Shown one piece after another: positions 50,585 to 63,546 of a stretch of DNA of 64,000 bases. The DNA comes from Druceiella hillmani (lineage: Eukaryota > Arthropoda > Insecta > Lepidoptera > Hepialidae). The stretch is from assembly GCA_039881145.1 (NCBI GenBank), contig JAYKKI010000004.1:48326001-48390000 (forward strand), written 5' to 3'. The stretch's first letter is position 1. Each line of letters opens with the position of its first letter. The position numbers and the translations under genes were made by a program. The notes beneath the pieces were generated by a model. The model was given only the letters and a program-made list of their open reading frames with translations, was not told the DNA's origin and made no database searches.

Positions 50585-50988
50585 AACCTGTCGAGCACGA
50601 GTGCGAAAGTTCCGTACACATTTAGGCATTTATAAACATTTAGTAGTTCATAATATTTATATTAAACTACATACAACATTTTAATTTTTTGGAACGAAAG
50701 TATAGAAAAATATTGTTTTTATATCATATAATTACAAATTAATAATTTTCAGAGCGTTACACAATGCGTATTTTAAGTTTTCATTTATTGCCCTGACTTA
50801 GAAGTTTACAAGGGACCATAGCTGGTCTACGGTCCCTTGTAAAATAAAGAAAGTATTTGATATTAATTTTGACAACTTGACACCTCCACGCGTTCCTCAG
50901 AAAAGGGTCTTGATATACCGAAAGACGGACAGCGAAGTGATCCTATAAGGATTCCTTTTTTGAGGTACGAAACCCTAAAAATCTTGTT
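50585..50988 (-). mobile_element. Family E insertion in F of unit 5
   Basis: CTGTCGAGCACGAGTGCGAA at the left, GACACCTCCACGCGTTCCTC near 50880, and TTTTTGAGGTACGAAACCC at the right end. Independent of the unit 1/3 insertion because both site and orientation differ. It contains a short local hairpin (GGGACCATAG / CTACGGTCCC near 50812). Confidence 0.75.
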
Positions 50989-51605
50989 ATTCCACATTCC
51001 TGCATTCCTTTTTCACGATCTTACGACCTCGTGATATAGAACTTTTGGAATTACGTATTTGTTTAAATCCTAGTAAACAGCAGAATTATTTATCATCAAG
51101 CTTCTATATCGCTGAGAGACGTCAAGATAATGTTATGTTTTAAAAAGCGAAGCAATAAAATATACTTACGTAACAATACTTACATTACGTAAACAAAGTA
51201 TACTTCCGTACAATAAAATGAATTCATAAAGATACTAACTACATTTCCAATGAAATATTTTGATTTCATATTTTATAAACATTTCTCCATTTATAAATTA
51301 AAAACTTTTAAGGGTCATCAAAAAAAATATCTAACGTAAGTCGTTATTACTTCGTACAGCCATATTTGACTTCCTGTTTAAAAGTGAAGATGAAACATTC
51401 ACCGTTTATCACAAATCAAACCGGCTTTAATTACATATGTAAATCGAACCCCATTCGCTTTTCGAACGTGAAACAAAAACACATTTTATAATTACTTTAG
51501 CAAAGTGAAAAACCAGCACACGTTGCCAGTTACCGTTATCAGTAAACACAATGCTTTGCAAATGAATCGACAGATATGCCTTGGAATCTGACAACCAGAC
51601 CCAGA

Positions 51606-51782
51606 CATTAATTGGTAATATAACCGGATAAGCTAAGCAAATCGAGCTCTAGTAATTATTGCGGCTAGCCGTGAGTCGTTCCGGCCGTCCCTCCCAGTCC
51701 GGCTTCATAAGGGTGGGCATTGTATCAGCGGTACTTGTGTGGGCACGGTCTTATCTGAGACCGCTTTAAGGATTATTGACAC
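51606..51782 (-). repeat. I arm of unit 5, right end of the array
   Basis: CATTAATTGGTAATATAACC through GTGAGTCGTTCCGGCC. The usual GCTTATTTACACCCGAATC end is mutated (GATTATTGACACACTAAGG) and no A module follows. Confidence 0.78.
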
Positions 51783-52400
51783 ACTAAGGTGATATGTATA
51801 AAGTCCCATTAATGGTAGTTTTCAAGTCTATAATTTATCAAGTGATCGACGAGAATGATGGGTAATTTGCAGACTTGAACAGTATCACCAACGAGGAAAA
51901 ATATTTTGCTTTTTGTAAATCCGAAAAGAACACTTAATAAAGTTTAATTCATTTTTTAAAGTTAATAATTAATTAAAAATTATGCAATATGTATGAAAAA
52001 CAAGAAAGTTTAATAATCCAAAAGGAAATTGATAGAAAATTTATTAAACTAGGAATAGAATCAATGAAGATCATGAATTATATCGATGAAAATGGAAGTC
52101 GCTAAAATTGAAACCACAAAATATGAGCAATTGGTTTTCCCGAATGTTGACGGCCGAATTAGAAAAAAACTATTATTACAGGAAATACTTTATAGAATTT
52201 GACTAATTTACTAGAAACATTGAGAGACCGGCATTGCTCACGGCTATTAACATTTATGTATATTCGTTTTCGTGTATACATGATAAATTTATTATACTCT
52301 ATTTATAGTCTACGAAGAATATTAAAAGAAATCATTAATACATATATTATAGGTAAATAGAATACATCGCTTAAATTGAATCTAGAAAATTTATGAAATT
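51783..52400. other. AT-rich intergenic DNA, nothing recognised
   Basis: No feature supported. Confidence 0.5.
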
Positions 52401-52458
52401 TTGCCGTGATGAGGTCACGACTTTGAGGAAACATTGCCATGATGAGGTCACGACTTTT
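52401..52458. repeat. 34-bp direct duplication with TGATGAGGTCACGAC
   Basis: TTGCCGTGATGAGGTCACGA and TTGCCATGATGAGGTCACGA lie about 34 bp apart. Confidence 0.8.
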
Positions 52459-53084
52459 CGATTATAAATGATCCACTATAAACACACAGTGGTTATCGAT
52501 GAATAAAATGTGTAAAGCCTTACACAGTTGATTCATTGCTACCCTCGATGGAAGATATAAAATCGACGTATAAAATATTCAATTCCTTTATTTAAAGTGA
52601 ATAAGAAAAACGAGACAGGAAGACGAGAACAAAGGATTAATAAGATAATTTAATATAATTGTCGTAAAAATATTTCTACGGATAAAAAAAAGTAATGACA
52701 CAGTACAAAAGAGTGTTGAAAATGAAATACATTAACGTTGATCTCTAGTACGGGCGAGACACAAAAATTATGAACTTCTAAGTTTCTTTATATTGTTTCA
52801 TTGATGGAAAAAAATTCTACTTTCAAGATCTAGTTTATGTACCATTCTTAAAAAACTTTCACATCTTTATTAAAATAGTTCTAAAGGAAAGTAAATACGT
52901 AACTCCGTCAAAAGCACTTTGAAGGGTCGGCAGGAAATTTAAGTCTGGAGAATGTCTCCAGCTATATGAATAGCGGTACGCTTTGATGCACTAAGTGCCT
53001 TAAAGGCCCTCAAGTAGACGTCTGGGCTAGCAAATATGCTTTGACTTTCCGGCGTATTTATATATTTTAACCGACTACTGCAGA
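52459..53084. other. AT-rich intergenic DNA, nothing recognised
   Basis: Slightly GC-richer around 52920-53060 but no motif recognised. Confidence 0.45.
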
Positions 53085-53795
53085 GAACGGGTTATGAATT
53101 TCACAGGTTATGTATGTATTATATGAGTTAGTTTGTGTCCTTATATAAACTGAACTATTAAGGAAATTTCAGCAAATGAGGTGTTTTTAGATTCGTCTTG
53201 ATTCAGAGAGTGTCCTAAAATATATAACGTTATGAATTTTATAGGCTATGTAAATAGGTATGTATGTATGTATGTATGAATGTATGTGAGCAAGTTTGTT
53301 CTATCGTACATCTAGAGAGTGTCCTAGGGTATATAATATTTTGAATTTACAGGCTATGTAAGTATGTATACGAGTAAGTTTATTCCTCGTACAGACTAAA
53401 CTACTAAAGTGATTTCAACAAATAAAGTGTCCTTAGATTAGTTATGAACTAGAGAGTGTCCTAAAGTATTTAACATTATACATTTCACAAGCTTTGTATG
53501 TATGAATGCATGTAAGTTTGTTCCCTTGTGCAGACTAAACTACTTAAGCAATTTTAACAAATAAGGTATCTTTAGATTGGTCATCATCTATAAAGTGTTT
53601 TATATTACATAACATTATGAATTTCACAAGCTCTGTATACGTGTATGTATGAGAGAAAGCTTGTTCTCTCGTACAGACTAAACTACTAAAGTGATTTCAA
53701 CAAATGAGGTGTCATTATATTCATCATGATCAGAGAGTATCCTAGACAAAGTTGTAAAATTCACAAGCTATGTGTGTATATATGTATTTTATGCT
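53085..53795. repeat. Tandem array, 138-bp unit, about five copies
   Basis: The anchor GAATTTCACARGCTATGTA or a variant starts at about 53096, 53233, 53343, 53481, 53619 and 53757 (periods 137, 110, 138, 138, 138; one unit is shortened). Units share ACAGACTAAACTACT, TTCAACAAATRAGGTGT and AGAGAGTGTCCTA. A (TATG)n expansion is private to the second unit. Confidence 0.88.
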
Positions 53796-54440
53796 TTCCA
53801 GTTATTTTTTCCGTAGTGGGATTTAAGTTCTCTTGTTATTCACCAGGTTGTATATTTTCTAATACCTATTGCTCATTCTAATTAAATTAATAATAATGAT
53901 GGTATCAAAAACAAACGAAAAAAGGGTTTGAAGAGGAAAATTACTTAATTTGTTTAATAGCACTATTATATAATTTATTTATAACAAATTATATTTTTAT
54001 TATAGAGAAATGATATTAGTTTATAGAAATGAGGAATATCTAAAAATGTTATATTTAAGCGTCGCTAACTTACTGAGTTTATTTATACCATTAAAATAAA
54101 AATAAAAATAGAATGAGTTTCAATGTCGCTTAACGCGTTACTCCCACTTTGCCGGCATTATATCCTTTACACATTTTCGTGACGATTATAGAAAATTTTA
54201 GTAACGTCTCTATAATTATCTGATATAACATTTTAAAATAAACTATTGTAGAAACCCGAGAAGCCTCTATGTCAACCGGTATACCAAAGGATAAAAGAAA
54301 TTAAAAAACAAATTCAAATTCTTTGCTTTCACCCTCTAAAATTTTCGTATGAATATTTTCCTTTAATGTTAACTGTGGATGTATAATTATTATATGGAAA
54401 ATAAAGTGTGCTTATATAAATAATGAAGGAAAATATTACA
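53796..54440. other. AT-rich intergenic DNA, nothing recognised
   Basis: No feature supported. Confidence 0.5.
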
Positions 54441-54605
54441 AACTAGCTGTGCTTACGACTTTGTTCGATTGAAATTCGTGATAATAAAAGAAAGTTATTA
54501 AATATTTTTCTCATATGTTGCTCTTGGGTATAAAATATTACCATACCGAATTTCATCAAAGTCCGTCCACTAGATTTCGCGTGATTGACGAACAAATTAA
54601 CATAT
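54441..54605 (+). mobile_element. Decayed short interspersed repeat (ACTAGCTGTGC type)
   Basis: Starts ACTAGCTGTGCTTACGACTT and ends with TTCGCGTGATTGACGAACAA. I know this box pair from short non-autonomous repeats common in insect genomes. The interior contains the ATATGTTGCTCTTGGGTAT and CCGAATTTCATCAAAGTCCG landmarks. No coding capacity. Confidence 0.6.
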
Positions 54606-56328
54606 AGGCTAACGGATATCATTCTTTACACTATATCAATCACTATTTTTAAAATATTTTCCATGCACAAAATTCACGGTGTCACAATTTTATATATGTA
54701 AATTAAGAAACCCATATAAGCATATCATTTTCTTCAGCAAATATAAACATTTTGCGGAGCAATTTTCATCATATCCATTATTGGAAAGAAATTTTCTAAC
54801 TTTTCCTAAACCCGACGCATGCATTACGTTTTATTTAATGTGCCATAAATCCTATACTAAGGGAGTTAACACTTTATTATTTTACAAAAATGTACCTATA
54901 AACCAAGGAATGACAGAAGTTCGAAAGACGGGCTTAAAAGTCTAATAAGATATCCCGTCAGCTAGTTAAGATATTAAAGGTTAAGGGTCAGAAAAAGCGA
55001 ACGAAAGTCTGTGAAAATTTTCAGCTTTCTTCCGTCATATCTAGGTTTAATCCGTATTGTACTTAATACCGATCATCACAGATAAAGCGATAGTTCTGTG
55101 AAGAAAGGAAAAATATTATAAATCACTACAAAATTCAGCGACCGCATTACATTTTGTTATTAGGTATCGTAAACCCCCACCTGCATACATAGAACGAAAA
55201 TTTAGATTATATTTTAGTAAAAATATACCATATTATATCCACAAAACTATGTCAGTCAAAAAATTCATAACGATGACTTATCCGATAAGCGCGTTTTATT
55301 TTGATAATTTACATAATAGTTTAATAACTCGAAAAATCTTTTGCAGTTAATAACGCTAAATACGAGGATAATACTTTAATTTGGAGCAGAACAAGTATTT
55401 TGTGATACAAAGAATATGTTAAACTTTAGAGTCGCAGAGTTATAATTTCTTTTGGACGTGAATACAAATATAAATCGGTTAATTAATGCAGTTTGCTAGT
55501 TTAATTTTCGCTTTTTCGAGTAAACTTAGAAAATAAAAAAAATATACACAATTTCAAACGAGTATATTTTGTTTATCTAATGGAACAAATTATTTCTTAA
55601 ATTGTTTTATAGAAAAATAACCTTTTCATTACAATTTTATACCCTGCTTTAGGTACGCTTATGTCGATATGTCTAACAATTGTAAAGCACACACCGATTT
55701 TCATTAAATTGAGTGTAATGAGAAAAGTCGAATAAATATTGTTATACACTATTTTTTTTTAAATTTTTACAATACAACGTTATGAAATATTCCCAAAAAA
55801 AGTTACTGATAAAACATCGTCAACGAATTTTTATTCATACAAGGGAAAAAGCCCGTGAAGATCGTTTTCTACGTAACAATGAATCTTAGAACAATTTTGA
55901 AAATCTAGTGGGATATATACACATAGGAAAAAATATTTTCACGTGTATTGAAAGAAGCAATATATATAGGACTATCGTTTTTCAAACAATAAAAACGTAC
56001 CCTATTTGTGAATATATGTTTACCATTATATTCACAAACCTTTAAGCGAGAAGAGAAATGACCGGTCGTTGAATTTTAAAAAAATTGAAAAAGTTTCAAA
56101 ATTTACATTTTATTAGCTTTTGCCCGCGTCTTTGCCAACATGGATTTGATTGATAAATGAGGCGGAATTTATACAGATTTTCGACATTCGAGGTACGTGA
56201 GGTTGCGCTATCTAGTGTTAATTTATAGCAGTAAGTTGTTAGTGTTAAATAAAAATAATGTAGCAATTACAGTAAATAATGTATCAATACTCTAACAATT
56301 ATGGTATTTTTGAATAATTTTAATTCAA

Positions 56329-56334
<6 letters not shown>
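54606..56334. other. AT-rich intergenic DNA, nothing firm
   Basis: The 88-codon frame at 54679-54945 has no recognisable motif. No RNA gene or tandem repeat was seen in 1.7 kb. Confidence 0.45.
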
Positions 56335-56381
<47 letters not shown>

Positions 56382-56406
56382 GTATATTCGTATGAACGAA
56401 TATACG
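56335..56406. repeat. (TA)n tract followed by a perfect hairpin
   Basis: TA repeat to 56380, then CGTATATTCGT (56381-56391) and its exact complement (56396-56406) around ATGA. Confidence 0.9.
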
Positions 56407-56935
56407 TATGCCAAATATACTAACGATTCGTCGCTTCGTTACTGGGGTATTGAGTAACAAATAATCAAACAAAAAATAAATCCTTTTTACATTTATGATA
56501 TTATATAGGTTGTTATACGTTTATTTTACTTCGTTACAAAATATATCCAATATATGGGATATAACAAAGAATGTGTCTATTATTAATTCTGTGCATTCAA
56601 TCGAGTAGAAAATGTTAAAAAGCTATATGAAAATTCTTTACCTTTTTTTGGAAAAATCGCTGTGAAATGTATAATTCCAACTATTTTTTAAAATTACTTT
56701 CTATGCAGAAAAGCACTTCAAATGTACTATGTTTAATACACAAAGTCATCTATATGAATAGCAGATATTATAGATTTTCGGATCATAAGTTCATAATATT
56801 TGAAAAGAAGAACTTTTTAAATATGAAATTATATTTTGTAGTAAATTCACAATGTCTTCCCATTCAGAACTTCTATCGATTTTACCTTCATTGGAGCACA
56901 AAGTTTTGAGCTCGTACGCACAAAAAAAACTGTTA
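56407..56935. other. AT-rich intergenic DNA, nothing recognised
   Basis: The 80-codon frame at 56667-56909 has no recognisable motif. Confidence 0.45.
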
Positions 56936-56939
56936 ATAA

Positions 56940-57545
56940 CAATAGAACTCATATACTACGACAGTTCCACACTCCTTAGGCATAAATAAATATTTAAATA
57001 TAGATAATATTAATATTAAACTAGAAGTATGTACTCCATGTAAAATGTTGTCTAGCATACCTTTCATCTACGTAAAAATATCACGTATATCCGAAAATAT
57101 AATGAAAAATATTAAATATTAAGATATACGCGAGTTAATATGTTTTATAATAACGCCAAGTTTCAGTTTTCATGTCAGATTGTTTCTAAGAAAAGTCTTC
57201 TGATAATTGTTCGCAATATCACTTAAATTACGTAACGTACAATTTTAAAATAAAATGTTTTGAAATCCTAATTAATCGCTTTTTCAGTCAATTAATATAA
57301 TATCTGGATTATTTAAAAATTAAAAAACAAACAAATAATTTCCGCCTCCCTATATACATATTTCTATATTGTACCTTACATATGAATATTTTCTACTATT
57401 GAATTTGCGGTATCATTATGCCAAAATTTACGTTATATTTCTACATCAATCGGTTTCCCAGAGACACAGTTGTGACAGACGGATACATGAGTGGTCTTTT
57501 AAGCGTTCCGTTTTATTTCTTTTGAGGTACGGGGCTCTAAAAAAC
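56940..57545 (-). mobile_element. Family E-related interspersed repeat, long subtype
   Basis: Left end ACGACAGTTCCACACTCCTT, AGGCATAAATAAATATTTAA. Right end CAGTTGTGACAGACGGATAC and TCTTTTGAGGTACGGGGCTC. The 76-codon frame at its right end is not a gene. Confidence 0.65.
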
Positions 57546-57839
57546 ATTAAACCTATTATACTTGAATCTACTTCACAAATTTTGTTCATAAACACATAAT
57601 ACACATTAATTCTCCACACGAAATTCTGTTATGTCGCCCCTATCACAATAAAGTAAGTTTCCAAAGGCAATAATTATACATACATACATATGTATATACA
57701 TAAGCAAATATATTTTGTCTTTTCACGCAAGAAAATGCCACACTGTTAGTTTGGAACTAGCGTACACATAATTATACTAGTCCACAGTCACCAGCCAAAA
57801 CTAAAGCCTTTCCGTAAGCGGAACATAAAACACATCCCT

Positions 57840-58165
57840 GCGCCACAGCAATAATCTATTTACCCCTCGCTCCATATCCGGTCCACGGGGAAAATGAACG
57901 TTGCTAACAAGCTCAGTCCGGTCGCCTAGTTGATTATTGTATTAATTGATATCGGTGACCAGACGCCGGTCACGTTTGTGAGGGAGCGGATGGTGACTAG
58001 ACGTGACAAGGGCGTGCCTAATTGGCCAACGCGCGGACGTAATGTCACTGCTTGCCATAAGTCAAGCGAGGCGGTGGTATGTGTGTACGTGACAAAAGTT
58101 ACTTGGCCAACGTACTTGTGTTGTAAATCTGAGCCAATATTGGCGAGGTGTTTACCGTGCTGTAA
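57840..58165. other. GC-richer island, candidate conserved non-coding DNA
   Basis: About 300 bp far above local GC, with TAATTGATATCGGTGACC (homeodomain-type core TAATTGAT) and TTGGCCAACGCGCGGACGTA. A frame of 84 codons (57930-58184) is open but its product is not recognised. Enhancer, promoter or unrecognised exon are all possible. Confidence 0.3.
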
Positions 58166-59723
58166 TTATATAATATTACCATAATTACATAATCAGCAAA
58201 ATATTCGCTACGAAAGTCACGACTCCGATCTGAACTAAGTTTATGTGAAAGTAACACGTCATTACATATTATGATGGTTATTCGAAATAATATTACCAAT
58301 AAAATTTATAACTTAAGTAAATAGTAAGTGATCTTATTTACTAAAAGTAGTTTTACAGTATTGGTTCCGTCGGAAAACAGCTTCCTTCCCAAATAACATT
58401 TTATAGTTTTTTTAAAGGCTTTTATTATCTATAGCTCAAATTGCCACTAAGACTCATCCATTGTTATGCTAGTACAATTGATAATAACACTATTTTTTTA
58501 TAAAAGTAACTATATTTTTGTAGCCTTAATGGAGGCGTTCAAATTCTGGTATTTGACCGCGAGAAAAAAAAGATTAAATTATTTGTTTTATTTCTCTTCT
58601 ATTTTTATTGTTATTTTAAATATTTAAAAATGAATATCCATATTTCGTTTGATAAAATGTATTCCAAACTGTCTTTAAATTGTATTACAATTATAAATTT
58701 TTATTTGGATGTATTATGTATTATTTCAAGATGGATTGAATTATATTTAATTTGAAAGTAATTACTGGCTATAAAAAATCCACATGTTAATTTTAAAAAC
58801 TACGAAGGTTGTGTGTTCGGCCTCAGGATATATGACCTTAATTCTAATTCATAACCTCCGCAATCGTGAGCTTACCTTTTTATTACAATTTTTAATAAAA
58901 ATCATAGCATATGAGATTGAATTGCATTTTATAGACTGGAATAGAACAGACAAAAAACTTTTAGCTTATTTATATTTATTCTCCTTTAATATCCATAAAT
59001 TTATACGAAAACATTGCTTTAGATATTGTTTTATATTTAGAATCACTGTAACTGTTAAAAAAAATAATTTGAAAATGATTTATACAAAAATCCTTTATTT
59101 AAAAAATAACTCCATTATCATTAACTTAATATTAACATTAACTCTACATGCAATGAAATTTTACGTTGTTTTCGTATCAATTAAATTTCACAAATACGTA
59201 TAAAAACTAGAGTATCAATAACATTACCACCTTAACACGTTCGTAGACCGTAATCTATGCTCCAGATTAAAATTAAAGGGAGGTCTAGCTAAATAAGGGA
59301 AAGAAAACCCGCAGTGTAAATCCTGACAGAAATAAATATTCAATAATAAAATATAAGAATATTGTCCTAACGTGACGCACGTCCACCGTGCCTAATAAGA
59401 GCTCGTGCATAACTCACTGTAAGGGTGGAGTTACTCTACAGAAGTTTCTTGGTAGGGTTAAGGAACGTCATTATTGAGTACATTTTCTTATTTTTTTATA
59501 TTTTCAGAGCAATTTACAAGGGTGTATTTGAGTGCTAAAAATATAATTTGGATACTATAAATCTATGTAATGCAAATCGTGTATACATGTAAATAGACTA
59601 AACAAAACCTATGAACAATGCTTTAAAAACATTATTTAATTAAATAAACTGAAACAAGAAAAAGATAAAAAGTTTAAATATAATGCGGATTTAAATTATA
59701 AATTATTGTTATTTACTTTTATG
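58166..59723. other. AT-rich intergenic DNA, nothing firm
   Basis: The 139-codon frame at 58784-59203 is nearly the longest in the window but is Ile/Leu/Phe/Lys-rich, as expected for chance frames in AT-rich DNA. 59360-59480 is somewhat GC-richer and unidentified. Confidence 0.45.
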
Positions 59724-59781
59724 TTATTGCATTCTTTGTTTAATTATTGTTATTTATTTAATTAAACAAATAATGCAATAA
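59724..59781. other. 22-bp inverted repeat
   Basis: TTATTGCATTCTTTGTTTAA plus TT (59724-59745) pairs with 59760-59781 over 21 of 22 bases with a 14-nt loop. Confidence 0.8.
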
Positions 59782-61200
59782 AATAATCACAAAAAAATGA
59801 AATAAAAAAATTAAGTAAATGCGACTATATACGTCTCTAGCATACTTTTCTAAATATAAGTCATGACGTTCAATATTACAATTATTCCAAAATTTTTAAT
59901 AAAATAGTTATAAAGCGATTTATTTTTTGGTTTTAAAATACCTATATGCAGATTAAATAATTATCAAATCCAATAAAAAAATGAATCGTATTGAATGTCC
60001 CGTTCTCCGAATAATAATTGCAGCAATATCTCAAATGAGGAACAAGTATCCTTTTGATAGTTCCTTTTTACTGGTATTAATTAAAAAAGTACAAATATTG
60101 TAATTGCTTCAAAACCAGGTTCAAAAACAGAAAGTGAATGGTAATAATGTCCCACAAATTCTCAAACGAGAAGAAAGTAACGTTTTGGAAGTTCCTTTTT
60201 ATTTCTCATCAATCAAAAAAATGTAATATGTAATCTTTATCTGTTAATTTACGTGTATATACGTATGGACATATGTATATGTGCTTAAAGAGTTATAAAA
60301 TTTATATCGTATTATAAAATTGTTGAAATGAGTTTCCGTTTGACTTCGGTCTTTTTGTTTAATAATTCCCGGCAGCTCATATATTTCCACATTCGGATAA
60401 CCGTACTGTTCTCCAAATATTAGCACTTTAATTTGAATATAAATTTTAGAAAATTGTGAGGAAAATTTATAGAATTTATTGGATAAATTTTACGCTTTTT
60501 CTTTTAGTACATAGATGATAAGAAAATTACTAGCAAATTCGATACTAAGAGCGTATGCAAACCCCGCGCGTAAAATAGAATGGTGACTTTCGTGATGTAT
60601 CTTTGCTATAGTTATATTGTTTTAAAATTCCAATTCGAGTATTAAATTTTGATTACATGATTGTTTTGGTAAGGCAGCATTTCAGGTATTTAATTGTTCC
60701 CCAGGGTTTAGTTAGTTCAATAAATTAATTTTAATTTTGAAAAGTTTCATCTTTGTTTATGAGCTCGATACGATGAGAAATCACGTAAAAACAGGAAGGA
60801 CATATGATTTATGTGACAAATGTTTTTGATATATGTGGTATATGTTTTTCTATATCTCGATTTTTTAATTTTTTTGTTAAACATACAATTTTCATTATAA
60901 CATAGGTTTTTTTTGAAACTATGACTTGTGAATTAGAATATTTAATTTCGATGAAAGTTCTGTAAGATGAGTGTTGGACCAGCTCGCTCGTTTCGTCGTA
61001 TACAGAGTTGAGAGAAATCAAAGAAATTACACTGATTATGATACATTAAGGTAGGAATTATACTGCGAATACATTTTTGTTTGTATCATTTGCTTAAATG
61101 ATCTTACGATGAGACGCTCTCTATAAGCTTTAGCGATTACAAGGGGAAAATAATCTATACTATGGGAAAGTGAACACTGAGGTCAGTTTCATTAAATTTA
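59782..61200. other. AT-rich intergenic DNA, nothing recognised
   Basis: Short chance frames only. No repeat recognised. Confidence 0.45.
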
Positions 61201-61204
61201 TGTA

Positions 61205-61530
61205 TAAAGCAATAAAACATTATATTACCAGGTCAACTACCCACCAAAGCAACCCCTAATTATCGTAAATGCGTCAAGGACCTTAGGTAACAAGGATTAA
61301 TATAAGCCCCGGGGAAATAAGGACATAGACTGGCTCGAGAGGGGGCGTAAATCTGATGCGGTAAATTCACGCGATATTTCTTCACCCCGCGGTACATAAT
61401 TCACAGGGGCCACTCCGAGCAACACACCTCTGTCACTTGTGTGTGAGAAGTTTATTACTAAGATAAATTACTGCCGCTCGAATCAACTCTGCCGGCTGCG
61501 GCCCGAGATCATTGCGAGTGCTGTGTATCA
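61205..61530. other. GC-richer island, unidentified
   Basis: Contains AAGCCCCGGGGAAATAAGG, CTCGAGAGGGGGCGTAAATC and GCCGGCTGCGGCCCGAG. No long frame. May be regulatory or an old LTR. Confidence 0.3.
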
Positions 61531-61706
61531 TATGAGTAAATACACTGTTTTGGAAGAAATATTTGTAGCAACAAGTATTTTTTCATTCAGTTAAAATATT
61601 GCTTATAATATAATGGTTACAGTTAGACACTACGAGTATCATTGACTTAAACTTTTGAAATCTTGCAACTTCTCATAAATTTTTAACGTGAATACTACAA
61701 GAGGGA

Positions 61707-61905
61707 ATATATTTATTTATTTATTTATCAACATTAATGTATCTTATTGACACATATGGTGGACTTATTGCTACAAGAACAATATCTTACATTATCGCTT
61801 GACGCGCAGCCGGGTATCGAACCCTGGTACCCGCGGTGCGCTGGGCCGCCAAAGGCCATATGCCTTGAGATCAACCCAACACACCACGGCGACGACTATG
61901 TAAAT
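61707..61905 (-). mobile_element. tRNA-derived SINE
   Basis: On the minus strand a pol III B box GGTTCGATACCC (61812-61823 on the plus strand) follows an A-box-like TGTGTTGGGTTGA (61871-61883) at tRNA-like spacing. Next comes an unrelated body of about 80 bp and a TAAA/AAAT repeat tail at 61711-61730. Head, body and tail in this order define a SINE. Target-site duplications are not clear (a short AATATA at both sides at best). The head is GC-rich and well kept, so the insertion may be fairly young. Confidence 0.75.
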
Positions 61906-62047
61906 ATAATTCTTGGAAATGATATGTCTTGGAAACTGAAAAAAAACAAATAAGGGTTAACTGTTTATTGTCTAACTTTCAAACTGTTAGTGGCAAATAT
62001 AAAAAAATTAAATGATAGGTTATTTTTGATACGAATAAAACATATGT

Positions 62048-62630
62048 CAAGCCTGAGTAGAAATTACACTACGAGGATTCCATACACGTTTAGACACTTA
62101 TAACCTGTTAAAGACATGCATTATTTATAATGAACTATTTACAAATATTAATTTTTCTCAAAATAAATATGTTGCTTGCTCAACATATACACATCACCTA
62201 GAATCATTACATACGCATCACCTAGAATCATTGCCATAGGTTTTCTATGACTAGTGCGCAGGCTTCTTAAAACCCTGTCTTTCCATAATTTTAGGCAGTA
62301 GGGGTAATAGGGGGGGAGGAGCATATATTTTTGCATATTTTTCAATATATCTCTAAAAACATAATATTTAAAATATTTTTAAAACCCTTACAACTAGCCC
62401 TTTAAAACGATACCTCGCGCTATATACGGGCTTTTAAATTTTTTTTCGGATACATATTTGCGCACCCCTAAAATTTCTATGCAAATCTTATTAAGAGTGA
62501 GACATATGTGCGAATTAATATGTTATGTTACTATGCAAGATATTAAAAAAAATGGCTCTCACAGACAGATAAACAGACACGTTGGTGATCTTAGAAGTAT
62601 TCCGTTTTTCTTTTTGAGGTGACCTTAAAA
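62048..62630 (-). mobile_element. Family E-related interspersed repeat, long subtype
   Basis: Left end AAATTACACTACGAGGATTC, CACGTTTAGACACTTATAA. Right end ACAGACAGATAAACAGACAC and TTTTTGAGGTGACC. A private duplication ACATACGCATCACCTAGAAT lies near 62210. A stretch of nine G at 62311-62319. Confidence 0.7.
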
Positions 62631-63546
62631 AGCAAGAAATTTTTGAAAACCCAATTTTTAAACTGTCTGTTAGGATTGAATGGTCTGAAGTGTAATGATC
62701 TCAGCTCACAGAAACGAAACAAAATAGTAGAATATTCCCCTTTTTTAATCTCTTTTCCAAAAAGGCGCAAGAAGTATTTCTACCGTGAGGCTTTTTTGCC
62801 TTTCTGCAAATTTTCCCGTAGACTAAAATAAAAAGCTGTTAACGCTTAGTTTAATTACAAATTTTTCTCTAGAGCGGCTCTCAATTTTATCCATTTCATC
62901 TTGTCTGGATGCCAAAATTAAAATGAAAATAGTTTAAATTTTTTTTCAAACGTAGCCAAAATGTGATGCATTAAAAGGGGATACTTTTAAAGGGTATACT
63001 TTTAAAGGGTCATTAGCAACCAAATTACTCCTAAATACAATATACCAAAGTGTCCACTTTATCAAGATATTTGTATTTTTATAAACTTTTCCGAAAATCT
63101 GGGTAGATATTTTTAAAAATTAATAAAAAACAAACAATGGAATTTCATTGTATTTACTTTTATTTTATAGTTTGTATCAGAATACGTAGTAAACAGTAAT
63201 TACATTTAAATAATTTGTACAATTGTTTTAATGAGAACTTTGTAACTCAACAATTTTTATAATGTGTGTGAAATTCTTGAAAAAATTTATTTATTTCTGT
63301 TAAAAGTCACGAATGTATATAGTCGGCGGAATATTTTAAAAACATCTATGTACTATTAGCTAACAAAATATTGAACAAACTTAACTAATTTTGTGGAAGG
63401 GGGAAAATCATCTTCTTTTCTAAATTTAAAAAAGTTCTTTATTTGAACTTATTTATAAAAAATAAAATAATTAAAAGATGTATTTACAGTTGGTTTTCAA
63501 AATGTGAGCTTCTGTTTAGAATAAAGGTCCGCATTCTTTTCCTTAA
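62631..63546. other. AT-rich DNA downstream of the right-edge transposase
   Basis: GGATACTTTTAAAGGGTATACTTTTAAAGGGT near 62980 contains the duplicate TACTTTTAAAGGGT. AAAGTGTCCACTTTA (63047-63061) is a small palindrome that might be a transposon end. No gene recognised. Confidence 0.35.

Noticed and set aside
58784..59203. 139-codon plus-strand open frame
   Set aside because: Composition is dominated by Ile, Leu, Phe, Lys and Tyr as in random AT-rich frames; no domain, no promoter or splice context.
61800..61900. A functional tRNA gene
   Set aside because: No complete cloverleaf or anticodon arm could be drawn, and the body plus (AAAT)n tail indicate a SINE.
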